Source: Gemmatimonadota bacterium (GTDB lineage: Bacteria > Gemmatimonadota > Gemmatimonadetes > Palauibacterales > Palauibacteraceae). Taken from it: a stretch of 64,000 bases of DNA. The position numbers and the translations under genes were made by a program. Numbering within the stretch: position 1 is the first letter of the stretch; each line of letters starts with the position of its first letter. Positions 44,942-54,024 of this stretch are shown one piece after another. The stretch lies in assembly GCA_021295785.1 (NCBI GenBank), contig JAGWBR010000002.1, positions 64,376 through 128,375 on the forward strand, in the 5' to 3' direction. Below the pieces are notes generated by a model. It worked only from the letters and a program-made list of their open reading frames with translations, had not been told where the DNA came from and did no database searches.

Positions 44942-47500
44942 TCAGTCGTCGTCGGGATCCAGGATCATGTCAATCCTGATCAGGACGTCCTGAAGGTGCA
45001 GCTTGGTCGCCCGGTCGGACGCGCCGTCGACCGCGTCCTCAACTTCTTCCCAGATCGTCTCGAGTTCGCCCCGCACGTAAGCTCTGATGTCCGACATGGA
45101 CACGTCCACCGTAGTGAAAAATGCGCTAAGGTCCAGGCCGCCGAAGAAGGCCGGGGGAGGCGGATCCTGAGTCATCAAGAATTCAAGACGCTCCAGGTGG
45201 CCGCGCTGCAAGTTCCGGCGGTAGACGCCGATCGACTCACCGCTTTCCAGCTCCGACCAGATCGCCGCCCGCATATCGTCCATCAACTCGCCAATTGAGT
45301 AGGCGTCGTCGCCCATGCGGGCCTCGCCCTCGATGAGCCTCTGAAGCCTGCCCGGGTCAAGGGCTCGGTTCACGGGCCCGACCATGAGGCCGCGGAGCCG
45401 GTGAACCGTAGAGACCCCTTCGATCCGCCCGAGGATCTCTTCGTTGACCATCCACAGTGGCGGCTGCCAAGCCTGTTCGGCGTAGAAATGGACCGCACGG
45501 CGCTGTGCGTCTTCACCCACGAACTCGTAGATCGTCCCTTCCTGCCCAATCCGCTTCCGCGTGGTCACCACCCCGCCGATGTTCGTGGCGACGTGGCCCA
45601 TGTAGCGGTCCCACTGGCCGATAACCTGACGGTATAGCTCGGCCAACTCCTCGTAGTTTTCGCCTTCGCGACCGGCGTCGGTCCATTCGAGGAGATTGTC
45701 CATGATCCGCTTCAGGTTCTCGATACCGAGCGAGCTGGCTTCCATCGCATCCGATCCGATCGCCTCGGTTTGCCCGGTGGGGTCAATCGGAGTGGCGTTC
45801 CCGAAATAGGTGTAGGGGTCGTCGTCGACCTCGCGGATCCAGCTGTCCAGAGTTGGACGCTCGTCGTCCGCGGATTCGGCATCGAGGATCGGGCGGTACC
45901 CCCAGGCGATCGCGTGCCTGTCGTAAGACCCGATGCGGGGATCGAAGCAAGCGCCTTCGTCTTCGGGCTGCGCCACGTAGTTGAAGCGCGCATAGTCCAT
46001 GATCGACGGAGCAACGCCCTCGCGGCACACAAAGCCGGGTGCCCGCAGCGAGTCGACCGGGAACGCCGAGCTGGACTTCATGTTGTGCTGAAGCCCAATC
46101 GTGTGGCCTACTTCGTGCGCTGACACGAACCTGATCAGCTTGCCCATGGTCTCGTCATCAAAGTCGACCATGCGGGCTTCGGGGTTGGCCGCGGCGGTCT
46201 GCACCAGATACCAGTTCCGGAGCAGGTTGGCCACGTTGTGGTACCAGTTGATGTCGCTCTCCAGAATCTCGCCGGTACGGGGATCGTGCACGTGCGGCCC
46301 GGAGGCGTTCGCGATCTCCGACGGGAACCACCGAATCACCGAATAACGTGCGTCTTCGGGGCTGAACTCGGGGTCTTCCTCCGGGGTCGGGGGCATGCGG
46401 CCCTCAATCGCGTTCTTGAACCCGGCTGCCTCGAACGCCTCGTTCCAGTCGTCTACGCCAGCCTTCAGGTAGGGCCGCCACTTATCCGGCGTGGCCGGAT
46501 CGATGTAGTAGACGATCGGTTTGACCGGCTCGACCAACTCACCTCGGTTGAACGCTGCGGTGTCGGATGGTTCGAGGCGCCAGCGCGTGACGTATGTGCG
46601 GTCGATGACGTCGTGATCGCTGCGCCCGTAGTCGGTCTGCGTGACCGAGAAGAAGCCGACCCGCTCGTCGAAGAGCCGCGGCCGCATCGGATCGTCGGGC
46701 AGGAGCAGCATCGACTGGTTCATCTCGACCGTAACCGAACCGGAGCTCCCGTTGGGCGGGTTCGAAGCGTTGTAGGTCAGTACGTGCCTGACTTCCACGT
46801 TGCGCGGGAAGCTCTTGGCCCACTGAATGAAGGTCCGGCTCGAATCCAGGTTGCGAATCTGGAACTGCGTACGCCGGAAGCCACCGATGCCGAACAGCGG
46901 AACATCCGACTCGAACAGAGGCGTTGCGTCGATCACCACCGTTGTCGAATCATCGTTGAGCGCCATCACATCGAACGCGCGGACGATCGGCTCGAGGTTG
47001 GCATTCCGCACCGCCTCGTAGATCGGCAGGGAATCGCTGGCCACGTTCACGTAGCTGACGATGCTCAGCAGGATCACGTTCTCGTCGTGGTCGCTGCGCG
47101 TGAAGCGCACGGTCTGGGTGTTGGATTTCTGCCCGCCGTAACCCATTCCGTCGGGCACCCTCGCCTGCCTGCTCACCGTGAGGATCTCGCGGCTCAGCAT
47201 GTTCTCGGGGATCTCGAACAACAGCTGGTCGTCTACCGTGTGCAGGTGGAACATCCCCGAATCGGTGACTGCGTCCTCGGTAACAACGTCGCTGTAGGCT
47301 TCGGGCCCCTCGTCATCTCCGCGGCCGCCACCGGGCCCGGATTGACCCCCGTCTCCCCCGGGACCGCCCGAGGCCGAAGGGGGCTGGAAGGAGAGGGTCG
47401 CACAGGCGCCGAGGGTGAGAGCCGCCGCTGCGGTAAGCGCCGCCAGTCTCAGTGTAGCCAGTCTCGGCGCCCGGACCGGGCGGACCTGGGGTTCGGTCAT
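44942..47500 (-). CDS. DUF5117-type zinc metalloprotease lipoprotein
   Basis: An 852-aa exported metalloprotease. The signal ends LTLGAC, a clear lipobox. After a Gly-rich linker come the N-terminal domain (DQLLFEIPENMLSREILTVS) and the catalytic site FVSAHEVGHTIGLQHNMKSS near residue 495 with zinc ligands HEVGH and a downstream His. The layout matches the DUF5117/DUF4953 zinc-dependent protease group, known mainly from Bacteroidota and Gemmatimonadota-like genomes. AAGGA stands 8 nt before ATG 47500. Its 3' end faces hsp20 across the palindromes. Target proteins unknown. Confidence 0.92.
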   Translation of the reverse strand: MTEPQVRPVRAPRLATLRLAALTAAAALTLGACATLSFQPPSASGGPGGDGGQSGPGGGRGDDEGPEAYSDVVTEDAVTDSGMFHLHTVDDQLLFEIPENMLSREILTVSRQARVPDGMGYGGQKSNTQTVRFTRSDHDENVILLSIVSYVNVASDSLPIYEAVRNANLEPIVRAFDVMALNDDSTTVVIDATPLFESDVPLFGIGGFRRTQFQIRNLDSSRTFIQWAKSFPRNVEVRHVLTYNASNPPNGSSGSVTVEMNQSMLLLPDDPMRPRLFDERVGFFSVTQTDYGRSDHDVIDRTYVTRWRLEPSDTAAFNRGELVEPVKPIVYYIDPATPDKWRPYLKAGVDDWNEAFEAAGFKNAIEGRMPPTPEEDPEFSPEDARYSVIRWFPSEIANASGPHVHDPRTGEILESDINWYHNVANLLRNWYLVQTAAANPEARMVDFDDETMGKLIRFVSAHEVGHTIGLQHNMKSSSAFPVDSLRAPGFVCREGVAPSIMDYARFNYVAQPEDEGACFDPRIGSYDRHAIAWGYRPILDAESADDERPTLDSWIREVDDDPYTYFGNATPIDPTGQTEAIGSDAMEASSLGIENLKRIMDNLLEWTDAGREGENYEELAELYRQVIGQWDRYMGHVATNIGGVVTTRKRIGQEGTIYEFVGEDAQRRAVHFYAEQAWQPPLWMVNEEILGRIEGVSTVHRLRGLMVGPVNRALDPGRLQRLIEGEARMGDDAYSIGELMDDMRAAIWSELESGESIGVYRRNLQRGHLERLEFLMTQDPPPPAFFGGLDLSAFFTTVDVSMSDIRAYVRGELETIWEEVEDAVDGASDRATKLHLQDVLIRIDMILDPDDD

Positions 47501-47821
47501 TTCGGTGTCCTTCGTTGTGATGATGTTTGTGCCGCCAATTCCCGTGGCGGTTGCCAACGGGGGTCGCGCCAATTCGCTGCGAACGGCTGGCGTGCGGGCA
47601 TGGGAGATTAACCCCGCAGGGGAACGGTTTCCAGAGCAGCACCTCCGGGCTAATTTGCAGAGGCTAAACAAGAATCGCTTGCCGCGGTCCGTCAGGCTGG
47701 CTCGGCGGTGGCCCTTTTTGAGGGGTCGCACCGTGTCTGGGTCGCCCCGTTTCCGGGCGGCAAGCGCCGACAACGCGATTCCCCCGGGCCGCGGTCCGGT
47801 TCGATTCCTTCAAACACGGCA
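47501..47821. other. Divergent intergenic region, protease / secD
   Basis: 321 bp between two divergent starts. It must hold promoters for both sides, but I found no convincing -35/-10 pair or operator. Reading frames extend from both genes into it without recognisable protein sequence. Confidence 0.4.
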
Positions 47822-49513
47822 GTGAAAAGAGTGTTCAAGTCCGTTCGCGGCAGGCTGATCCTGATCGGTGCCCTAGTCCTGCTCTGCGGCTGGTCGCTCG
47901 TCCCCGAAACCGGGGAGAACGGCGAGCGCCTGTGGCCGCTCAAGCTGGGTCTGGATTTGCAGGGCGGGATGTACCTTGCGCTGGAAGTTGACACGTCGGC
48001 GGACACGCTTTCCGAGGCCGGTCTCAACGATGCGGTGGACAGGACTCTGACCACGATTCGTAATCGCATTGACCAGTTCGGCGTCAGGGAGCCCACCGTT
48101 CAGCGGTCCGGGGACCGTATCATCGTGGAGCTGGCCGGGATCCAGGACCCTGAGCGCGGCAAGGCGATTGTCACGCAGACGGCGTTCCTCGAATTCAAGT
48201 TGATTACCGACGGTACAGGGTTTGCGGCAGCCCTGACTGACATCGATGAGGCAATAGTCGAGGTTGTCGGGGCGGAGAACCTGGCGGTTGACCTGCTGGC
48301 ACCCGAGCCCGTACCGGACCTTTCGGATCTGCTTGAAGCGCCGGCCGCGGAACCTGGAACCGACGCCCTGCCCGACACCGCGAGCGGTGCTGCCGACACG
48401 GTTGGTGACGCGGGTGAAACGGGGGACGACGACCCTTCGGCCGAAACGCCGGCTGCGGTTCTGAGACCCCTCGGTACCCTCCTGAGGCAGGGCGAAGGGC
48501 CCGGGATTTTCCTCGCCCCCACCCAAGACGTGCCGACGATTGAAGAGTGGCTGGCGCTTCCCGAAGTCCAGGAGTTGCTGCCCCGTGACGTGGAGCTGCA
48601 CTGGGGAAGCGAAGAGAAGGGCGTTGCCGGGGCCACCTACCTGGAGTTGTACGCGCTCGAGGAAGATCCTCTGGTAACGGGAGACCGGCTGGCGGACGCC
48701 GGGCCTGCATCTCGCGATCCGACGTTCAACCGCCCGATTGTCCCGTTCGAGATGACACGCCAGGGCGGCCGGATTTTCCTGCGAGGAACCCAGGGGAACA
48801 TCGGGCGAAACATGGCGATTGTGCTGGACAACAGGGTCCAGAGCTACGCGGTTATCCGCGGCCCTCTGGAGCGCCGGGCGCAAATCGAGCTCCAGCCAGG
48901 TGCTTCGCTGCAGGAAGCGCAAGACCTGGCGCTGGTCCTGAGGGCGGGCGCGCTCCCGATGCCCATCAGCGTGGTGGAGGAACGCAACGTCAGTGCGTCC
49001 CTGGGAGAGGATTCCATTCGCCAGGGACGGATCGCGTTCATCCTTGGCATTATCGCGGTGGTGGCGCTCATGCTGGTCTACTACCGGCTCGCGGGCGTGC
49101 TCGCGGTCGGGGCCCTGGTCACCTATGTGATCTTGGTCTTGGGTGCACTGGCCGGGCTGCAGGCCACGCTGACGCTTCCCGGGATCGCAGGGCTGATTCT
49201 GTCGATCGGGATGGCGGTCGATGCCAACGTTCTGATCTTCGAACGAGTGCGAGAAGAGCTGGCATCCGAAAAAACGCCGCGCAACGCGGTTGAGTCAGGG
49301 TTCAGCAACGCCCTGTCGGCCATTGTCGACGCAAACCTGACCACTCTGATTACCGGTGCCATCCTGTTCCAGTTTGGTACCGGACCGGTGCGCGGGTTCG
49401 CGGTCACCCTTTGTATAGGGATCATCGCTTCGTTCTTCTCCGCCGTCTACGTGACGCGGACCCTGTTCCTTATCTACCTGAACCGTCGCGTCGCCAAGAC
49501 GCTGAGCATCTGA
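47822..49513 (+). CDS. secD: Protein translocase subunit SecD
   Basis: Membrane component that helps pull exported proteins across the Sec channel using proton motive force. The 563-aa protein has the P1-head start LKLGLDLQGGMYLALEVDTS (about residue 40), IRNRIDQFGVREPTVQRSG, and five C-terminal helices with GMAVDANVLIFERVREEL. An acidic Pro/Thr-rich, probably disordered insertion (from about residue 160 to 220) lies inside the periplasmic domain. GTG 47822 is the likely start. secF follows after 2 nt. Confidence 0.95.
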   Translation: MKRVFKSVRGRLILIGALVLLCGWSLVPETGENGERLWPLKLGLDLQGGMYLALEVDTSADTLSEAGLNDAVDRTLTTIRNRIDQFGVREPTVQRSGDRIIVELAGIQDPERGKAIVTQTAFLEFKLITDGTGFAAALTDIDEAIVEVVGAENLAVDLLAPEPVPDLSDLLEAPAAEPGTDALPDTASGAADTVGDAGETGDDDPSAETPAAVLRPLGTLLRQGEGPGIFLAPTQDVPTIEEWLALPEVQELLPRDVELHWGSEEKGVAGATYLELYALEEDPLVTGDRLADAGPASRDPTFNRPIVPFEMTRQGGRIFLRGTQGNIGRNMAIVLDNRVQSYAVIRGPLERRAQIELQPGASLQEAQDLALVLRAGALPMPISVVEERNVSASLGEDSIRQGRIAFILGIIAVVALMLVYYRLAGVLAVGALVTYVILVLGALAGLQATLTLPGIAGLILSIGMAVDANVLIFERVREELASEKTPRNAVESGFSNALSAIVDANLTTLITGAILFQFGTGPVRGFAVTLCIGIIASFFSAVYVTRTLFLIYLNRRVAKTLSI

Positions 49514-49515
49514 CC

Positions 49516-50451
49516 ATGAGAGTGTTCCGAGAGGCCAACTTCAAGTTCCTTTCCGCACGCAGGCATGCCTATGTGGTGTCCGCGGCGATTCTGGGAGTAG
49601 GGCTGATTGGCCTGGTGGCCCGCGGCGGCCTGCAGGCGGGTGTGGAGTTTACCGGCGGTGCCATGGTCGAAGTGACCTTTGCCGATGTGGTGGAAACGGC
49701 CAACCTCCGGGCGGCGCTAACCGGGGCCGGGATGGAGGGGGTCCAGATTCAGCAGTTGCGCGGCGGGGGCGAGGGCAGTGAAGTCCTGTTGCGGATCCCC
49801 ATGGAAGAAGGCGACGAAACCCAGGCGCGAGCGGCCGTTGGGGGCGCTTTGGGGGCGACCTGGGCCGAAAGCGACTTCGAGGTCGTGCGGAGCGACGCAC
49901 TTTCTTCCAAAGTTGGGAGCGATTTCCAGCGCCGGGCCGTGCTGGCGGTGCTGATTTCCTTCGTCCTGACGCTGTTTTATCTGGCCTTCCGGTTTGAATG
50001 GCGTTTTGGGGTCGCGGCGGTCATTGCGACGGTACACGATATACTGATCACCTTCGGGTTCATTGCCGTGGCGGGCATCGAGATGACCCTCTCCACCGTG
50101 GCGGCGCTGCTCACCATCGTGGGTTATTCGCTGAATGACACCATTGTGGTGTTTGACCGCGTGCGCGAAAACCTCAGGAAGAAGCGGCGGGAGGAGTACC
50201 GCGAAACCCTGGACCGGAGCATCAACGAAACTCTGCCGCGTACGGTCCTGACGAGCGGGACTACCATGTTGGCCCTGCTGTCGCTGGCTGTCCTTGGCGG
50301 TGCCGTAATCCGGCCGCTGGCGCTGGTCCTTATCGCGGGAGTCATGGTCGGGACCTACTCGTCAATCTTCGTGGCAGCCCCGGCTCTGCTCGAAATCCAC
50401 GACCGCGCTCGGCGGGCTGCGGCTCGCGCGGCCGCACATTCCGCCGGCTGA
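49516..50451 (+). CDS. secF: Protein translocase subunit SecF
   Basis: Partner of SecD. The 311-aa protein has the N-terminal helix, GVEFTGGAMVEVTF near residue 43, and the C-terminal domain with FEWRFGVAAVIATVHDILIT and VGYSLNDTIVVFDRVRENLR, the SecF signature. ATG 49516 sits 2 nt after the secD stop. The C-terminus ends in an Arg/Ala-rich tail. Identification is secure. Confidence 0.96.
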   Translation: MRVFREANFKFLSARRHAYVVSAAILGVGLIGLVARGGLQAGVEFTGGAMVEVTFADVVETANLRAALTGAGMEGVQIQQLRGGGEGSEVLLRIPMEEGDETQARAAVGGALGATWAESDFEVVRSDALSSKVGSDFQRRAVLAVLISFVLTLFYLAFRFEWRFGVAAVIATVHDILITFGFIAVAGIEMTLSTVAALLTIVGYSLNDTIVVFDRVRENLRKKRREEYRETLDRSINETLPRTVLTSGTTMLALLSLAVLGGAVIRPLALVLIAGVMVGTYSSIFVAAPALLEIHDRARRAAARAAAHSAG

Positions 50452-50491
50452 CGGCGGCGGGGGTGGGGGCACGGCGCACACCCTCCCCGAG

Positions 50492-51244
50492 TTGTTCGAT
50501 TCACACCTGCACCTGACCGCGGGGCGATTCCACGGTGAGGTAGAAGACATCTTGGCGCGTGCACGTGCGGCCGGAGTGTGCGGGCTCGTGACCTGCGGGT
50601 CAGATCTTGAGGACTCCCGGGCCGCCCTCGGGCTCGCCGCGGAACACGAAGACGTGTGGGCTACGGCAGGCATCCATCCCCACGGGGCCGCCTGGGCGCA
50701 CGACGATGCCTGGGCCGGCGTGGAGCACCTGGCTGCGAAACGAGGTGCCGTGGCACTGGGTGAAACCGGGCTCGACTACCACTACGGATCCGCCGAGCGG
50801 GACTACCAGCTCCGCAATTTCGAGGCTCATCTTGATATGGCCGCCCGCCTCAAACTGCCAGTGGTCGTCCATTCCCGGTCAGCAGACGGCGATACGGCCG
50901 GGTTTATCCGCCAGTTCCGGGGCAGGGCGTCGGGGGTCATGCACTGTTTTGCGGGCGGACCCGACCTGCTGCGGGTGGCGCTGGACGCCGGGTGGATGAT
51001 TTCCTTCTCCGGTCTGGTCACCTTCGTACCTGAGATTGCCGGCCTGGTGGCCCGTGTTCCAGAAGACCGCCTTCTCATCGAGACCGATTCGCCGTATCTG
51101 GCCCCGGTGCCCCGGCGCGGCCGCCGCAACGAGCCGTCTCATGTGCAGTGGACATGCGCGGCGGTGGCTGATTTGCGCAACGAAGCCGTCGGGGACGTGG
51201 CCGCTCTGACGGCCGCCAATGCCCGGCGGTTCTTCGGCCTGTGA
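50492..51244 (+). CDS. tatD: TatD-family metal-dependent hydrolase
   Basis: A 250-aa TIM-barrel deoxyribonuclease/3'-5' exonuclease family member. Metal ligands are visible in FDSHLHLTAG at the start, GETGLDYHY near residue 93, VVVHSRSADGD, MHCFAGGP and IETDSPYLAPVP. TTG 50492 begins exactly at the conserved motif. It precedes mutL with a GTGA overlap, so nucleic-acid maintenance genes are coupled here. Confidence 0.93.
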   Translation: MFDSHLHLTAGRFHGEVEDILARARAAGVCGLVTCGSDLEDSRAALGLAAEHEDVWATAGIHPHGAAWAHDDAWAGVEHLAAKRGAVALGETGLDYHYGSAERDYQLRNFEAHLDMAARLKLPVVVHSRSADGDTAGFIRQFRGRASGVMHCFAGGPDLLRVALDAGWMISFSGLVTFVPEIAGLVARVPEDRLLIETDSPYLAPVPRRGRRNEPSHVQWTCAAVADLRNEAVGDVAALTAANARRFFGL

Positions 51245-52995
51245 CCGCCGCGTCTGTCGCTGGGCTCCGGCCGCCCGGGCCCCGGTCGCACCGCCCGGTT
51301 GAGATTCTCCCCGACCATGTGGCGAATCAAATCGCGGCGGGCGAGGTGGTTGAGCGCCCTGCCTCGGTCGTGCGGGAGCTTGCGGAGAACGCGCTCGACG
51401 CCGGAGCCCGGCGGATTGACGTCCATGTGCGCGGGGGCGGGAAGGCCGAGATCCGGGTAGCGGACGACGGGTGCGGGATGGCCAGAGACGACGCCATCCT
51501 GGCGGTGGAGAGGCACGCGACGAGCAAGATCCGGACGGCCGCCGATCTCCAGAGGATTCGGTCGCTGGGGTTCCGGGGTGAAGCACTGCCTTCAATTGCC
51601 GCGGTCAGCTTGTTCCAACTGCACACCGCGGCCGAAAACGGGGACGGAGTCAGGGTCAGGGTCGATTTCGGGAAGATCCGCGGCGTCACACCAAAGCCCC
51701 GGGCACCCGGCACGACGGTTTCGGTCAGGATGTTGTTCAGGGACATCCCGGCCCGGGCGAAGTTCCTGGGAACGAACGCCACCGAGACTCGTGCGGCCGC
51801 CCAGGCGGTTACTCTGCTGGCCCTCGCCAACCCGGGGGCGGGGTTCCGGTTTGTGTCGTCCGGCCGGGTGCTTCTGGACGTGGAGCCCGACCAGAGCGGC
51901 CTGGAGCGCATTGACGCTCTGTGGCACGGAATCGGAGCGACCCTCCTGTCGGTGAACGGCGGGGGACGGGTGGGGGTGCGGGGATTCGTGCAACGCCCCG
52001 ACGCGGCGACCAAGGGCGGACGGCGTTTCCTGATGGTGGGGAACAGGGTGGTGAGCGACCCCGTGCTTATGCGAGTGGTAGACGAGGCTTACCGCACAAC
52101 GACTCCAGACGGGGCCAGACCCGCGGTGTTCCTTCGGCTCGTGTTTGAGGCGGGAGACGTGGACCTGAACGTACACCCCGCAAAGTCGGAGGTGAGGTTC
52201 CAGGACCGACGGGCCGTGGAAACCGCCGTCGCGGAGGCGATCCGAGAAGCCCTTTCCAGCCTTGAATCGGCGCACGCCATCAGCGGGCGCGGGCACGAAG
52301 GCCCGGGGTCCGCGGACCAGGAACCCCTGACCTCGGCGCACCCTGCCGCTGCCCAGCCCGAGGTAGTGGCCCTGTTTGAGGAGGCCGCGGGAGTGGAGGC
52401 CTTCGCCGACATCGAAACGGCGAAGCCCGAGATCTGGCAGCTTCACAACCGGTACATCCTGGCCCCCACCCGCGAGGGGATGCTGATTATTGACCAGCAT
52501 GCGGCCCACGAACGGGTGCTGTACGAGCGCATCATGGCCCGGTTCTCAGGAGATCCAGGGGAGACTCAGACTTTGTTGTTTCCGGTGCCCGTGCGGCTCT
52601 CCCCAGACGAAATGCTCACGGTGGAGGACACGTCTGGACTCCTGCGCAGGATTGGGTTTCGTTTTGAGAAACTGGGCCAAAGCACCGTGGTTATTACGGA
52701 AGCTCCCCAGCCCCATCCGCGTTTCGACGGCGAGGCGTGTTTTCGGGACATGATTCGGGAACTGACCGAAGGATCTCCCCTTGTCGACTCCGCTCACCGG
52801 CAGCAAGACAAGATCGCCCGCAGCATGGCCTGCAAGGGGGCGATCAAGGCCGGTGACCCTCTTTCGCCCGAAGAGGCCCGGGAGTTGTTCGACAGCCTGT
52901 TCGCCACCGAACTGCCCGCTCACGACGTCCACGGAAGACCCGCGGCGATCCGGCTCGCGACCGCGGAGCTGGACCGCAGGTTCGGGCGCTCCTGA
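51241..52995 (+). CDS. mutL: DNA mismatch repair protein MutL
   Basis: A 584-aa mismatch repair protein with the GHKL ATPase region: IAAGEVVERPASVVRELAEN, VRVADDGCGM, RHATSKIRTAADLQRIRSLGF and GFRGEALPS; the C-terminal dimerisation domain contains IIDQHAAHERVLYERI. The metal-binding endonuclease motif DQHA(X)2E(X)4E, common in bacteria lacking MutH, appears present (DQHAAHERVLYE), which predicts an endonuclease-active MutL. Start is GTG 51241, overlapping the tatD stop. Confidence 0.95.
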   Translation: MTAASVAGLRPPGPRSHRPVEILPDHVANQIAAGEVVERPASVVRELAENALDAGARRIDVHVRGGGKAEIRVADDGCGMARDDAILAVERHATSKIRTAADLQRIRSLGFRGEALPSIAAVSLFQLHTAAENGDGVRVRVDFGKIRGVTPKPRAPGTTVSVRMLFRDIPARAKFLGTNATETRAAAQAVTLLALANPGAGFRFVSSGRVLLDVEPDQSGLERIDALWHGIGATLLSVNGGGRVGVRGFVQRPDAATKGGRRFLMVGNRVVSDPVLMRVVDEAYRTTTPDGARPAVFLRLVFEAGDVDLNVHPAKSEVRFQDRRAVETAVAEAIREALSSLESAHAISGRGHEGPGSADQEPLTSAHPAAAQPEVVALFEEAAGVEAFADIETAKPEIWQLHNRYILAPTREGMLIIDQHAAHERVLYERIMARFSGDPGETQTLLFPVPVRLSPDEMLTVEDTSGLLRRIGFRFEKLGQSTVVITEAPQPHPRFDGEACFRDMIRELTEGSPLVDSAHRQQDKIARSMACKGAIKAGDPLSPEEARELFDSLFATELPAHDVHGRPAAIRLATAELDRRFGRS

Positions 52996-53040
52996 TTTCC
53001 GCCGGGCCCGCGCATCCAGAACTCCGCCGCCGCAACGACC

Positions 53041-53985
53041 GTGAAGGTGATTGCGCTGGTTGGTCCGACCGCCAGCGGGAAAACCGCGCTTTCACTGGCG
53101 GTCGCCGACCTGGTGGGGGGCGAGGTCATTTCGATGGACAGCAGGCAGGCCTACCGCGGGATGTCAGTCGGCACCGCTGCCCCCGGCCCCGCGGAAATGG
53201 CCCGTGTTCCGCACCACGGAGTTGGTTTTCTGGACCCCCGCACGCGCTACGGCGCCGGCCGTTTTGCCGACTGTGCCAGCGAGTGGATCGCCCGGATCCG
53301 TGCCAGGGACAGGGTGCCCGTCTTGGCGGGGGGCACCGGGCTCTTTCTCAAGGTCCTTACCGACCCCATGTTCGCCGAGCCGGACTTGGGCGGCAGCCGG
53401 CGAGAGCGACTCGAACGCTGGACACGGCGACAACCAAACGAGCTTGTGTCATTTTGGGCCGAACGTCTGGACCGCGGCGGCGGCAAGTTTGACCGGCAGC
53501 GGGCTGGCCGGACCGTCGAGCTGGCGCTGCTCTCGGGGCGGCCGCTGTCGTGGTGGATACGCCACGGCGAGCCTTCCCGCGAACCGGTGCGGGTGCTTGC
53601 TTTCCGGATCGACCTCCCCCCGGGAGATCTGCGACACCGAATACGTTGCCGGGCTGAGTCCCTGCTTGAATCAGGGCGGTGGCAGCGCGAGGCCGAGGCC
53701 CTTCTGCGGGCCGGCGTCGCCACAACTCCGGCGATGGACGCGGTTGGGTACGGCGAAGTGTTCTCGCTCCTGAGAGGCGAAATCACGGCAGCCGACGCCC
53801 TGCGCCGGATTGAGGCAGCCACGTGGCGGTACGCACGCCGCCAGAGGACGTGGTTCCGCGGTCAGCTGCCGGATGGCACCGCGGTCTTGGACGGCACGAA
53901 GCCCGTCGATGAACTGGCCCGGATCGTCGTTCGGTCGTGGCGGAAATGCCACGATAATGGTCTCCCGGCCGGAAAGAGCGTGTGA
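53041..53985 (+). CDS. miaA: tRNA dimethylallyltransferase
   Basis: Adds a dimethylallyl group to A37 of UNN-reading tRNAs. The 314-aa protein has the P-loop LVGPTASGKTALSLAVA at the N-terminus, VISMDSRQAYRGMSVGTAAP, and LAGGTGLFLKVL near residue 100; the C-terminal QRTWFRG is conserved. GTG 53041 starts directly at the P-loop strand. mutL-miaA is a common gene order. Confidence 0.94.
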   Translation: MKVIALVGPTASGKTALSLAVADLVGGEVISMDSRQAYRGMSVGTAAPGPAEMARVPHHGVGFLDPRTRYGAGRFADCASEWIARIRARDRVPVLAGGTGLFLKVLTDPMFAEPDLGGSRRERLERWTRRQPNELVSFWAERLDRGGGKFDRQRAGRTVELALLSGRPLSWWIRHGEPSREPVRVLAFRIDLPPGDLRHRIRCRAESLLESGRWQREAEALLRAGVATTPAMDAVGYGEVFSLLRGEITAADALRRIEAATWRYARRQRTWFRGQLPDGTAVLDGTKPVDELARIVVRSWRKCHDNGLPAGKSV

Positions 53986-54024
53986 TGCGGCCAACCTTCA
54001 GGAGGGTGCGATGACAGCCGCCCA

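Noticed and set aside
46238-47611. 457-aa plus-strand ORF opposite the DUF5117 protease
   Set aside because: Antisense shadow of a protease with intact HEVGH site; the frame is Arg/Asp/His-rich.
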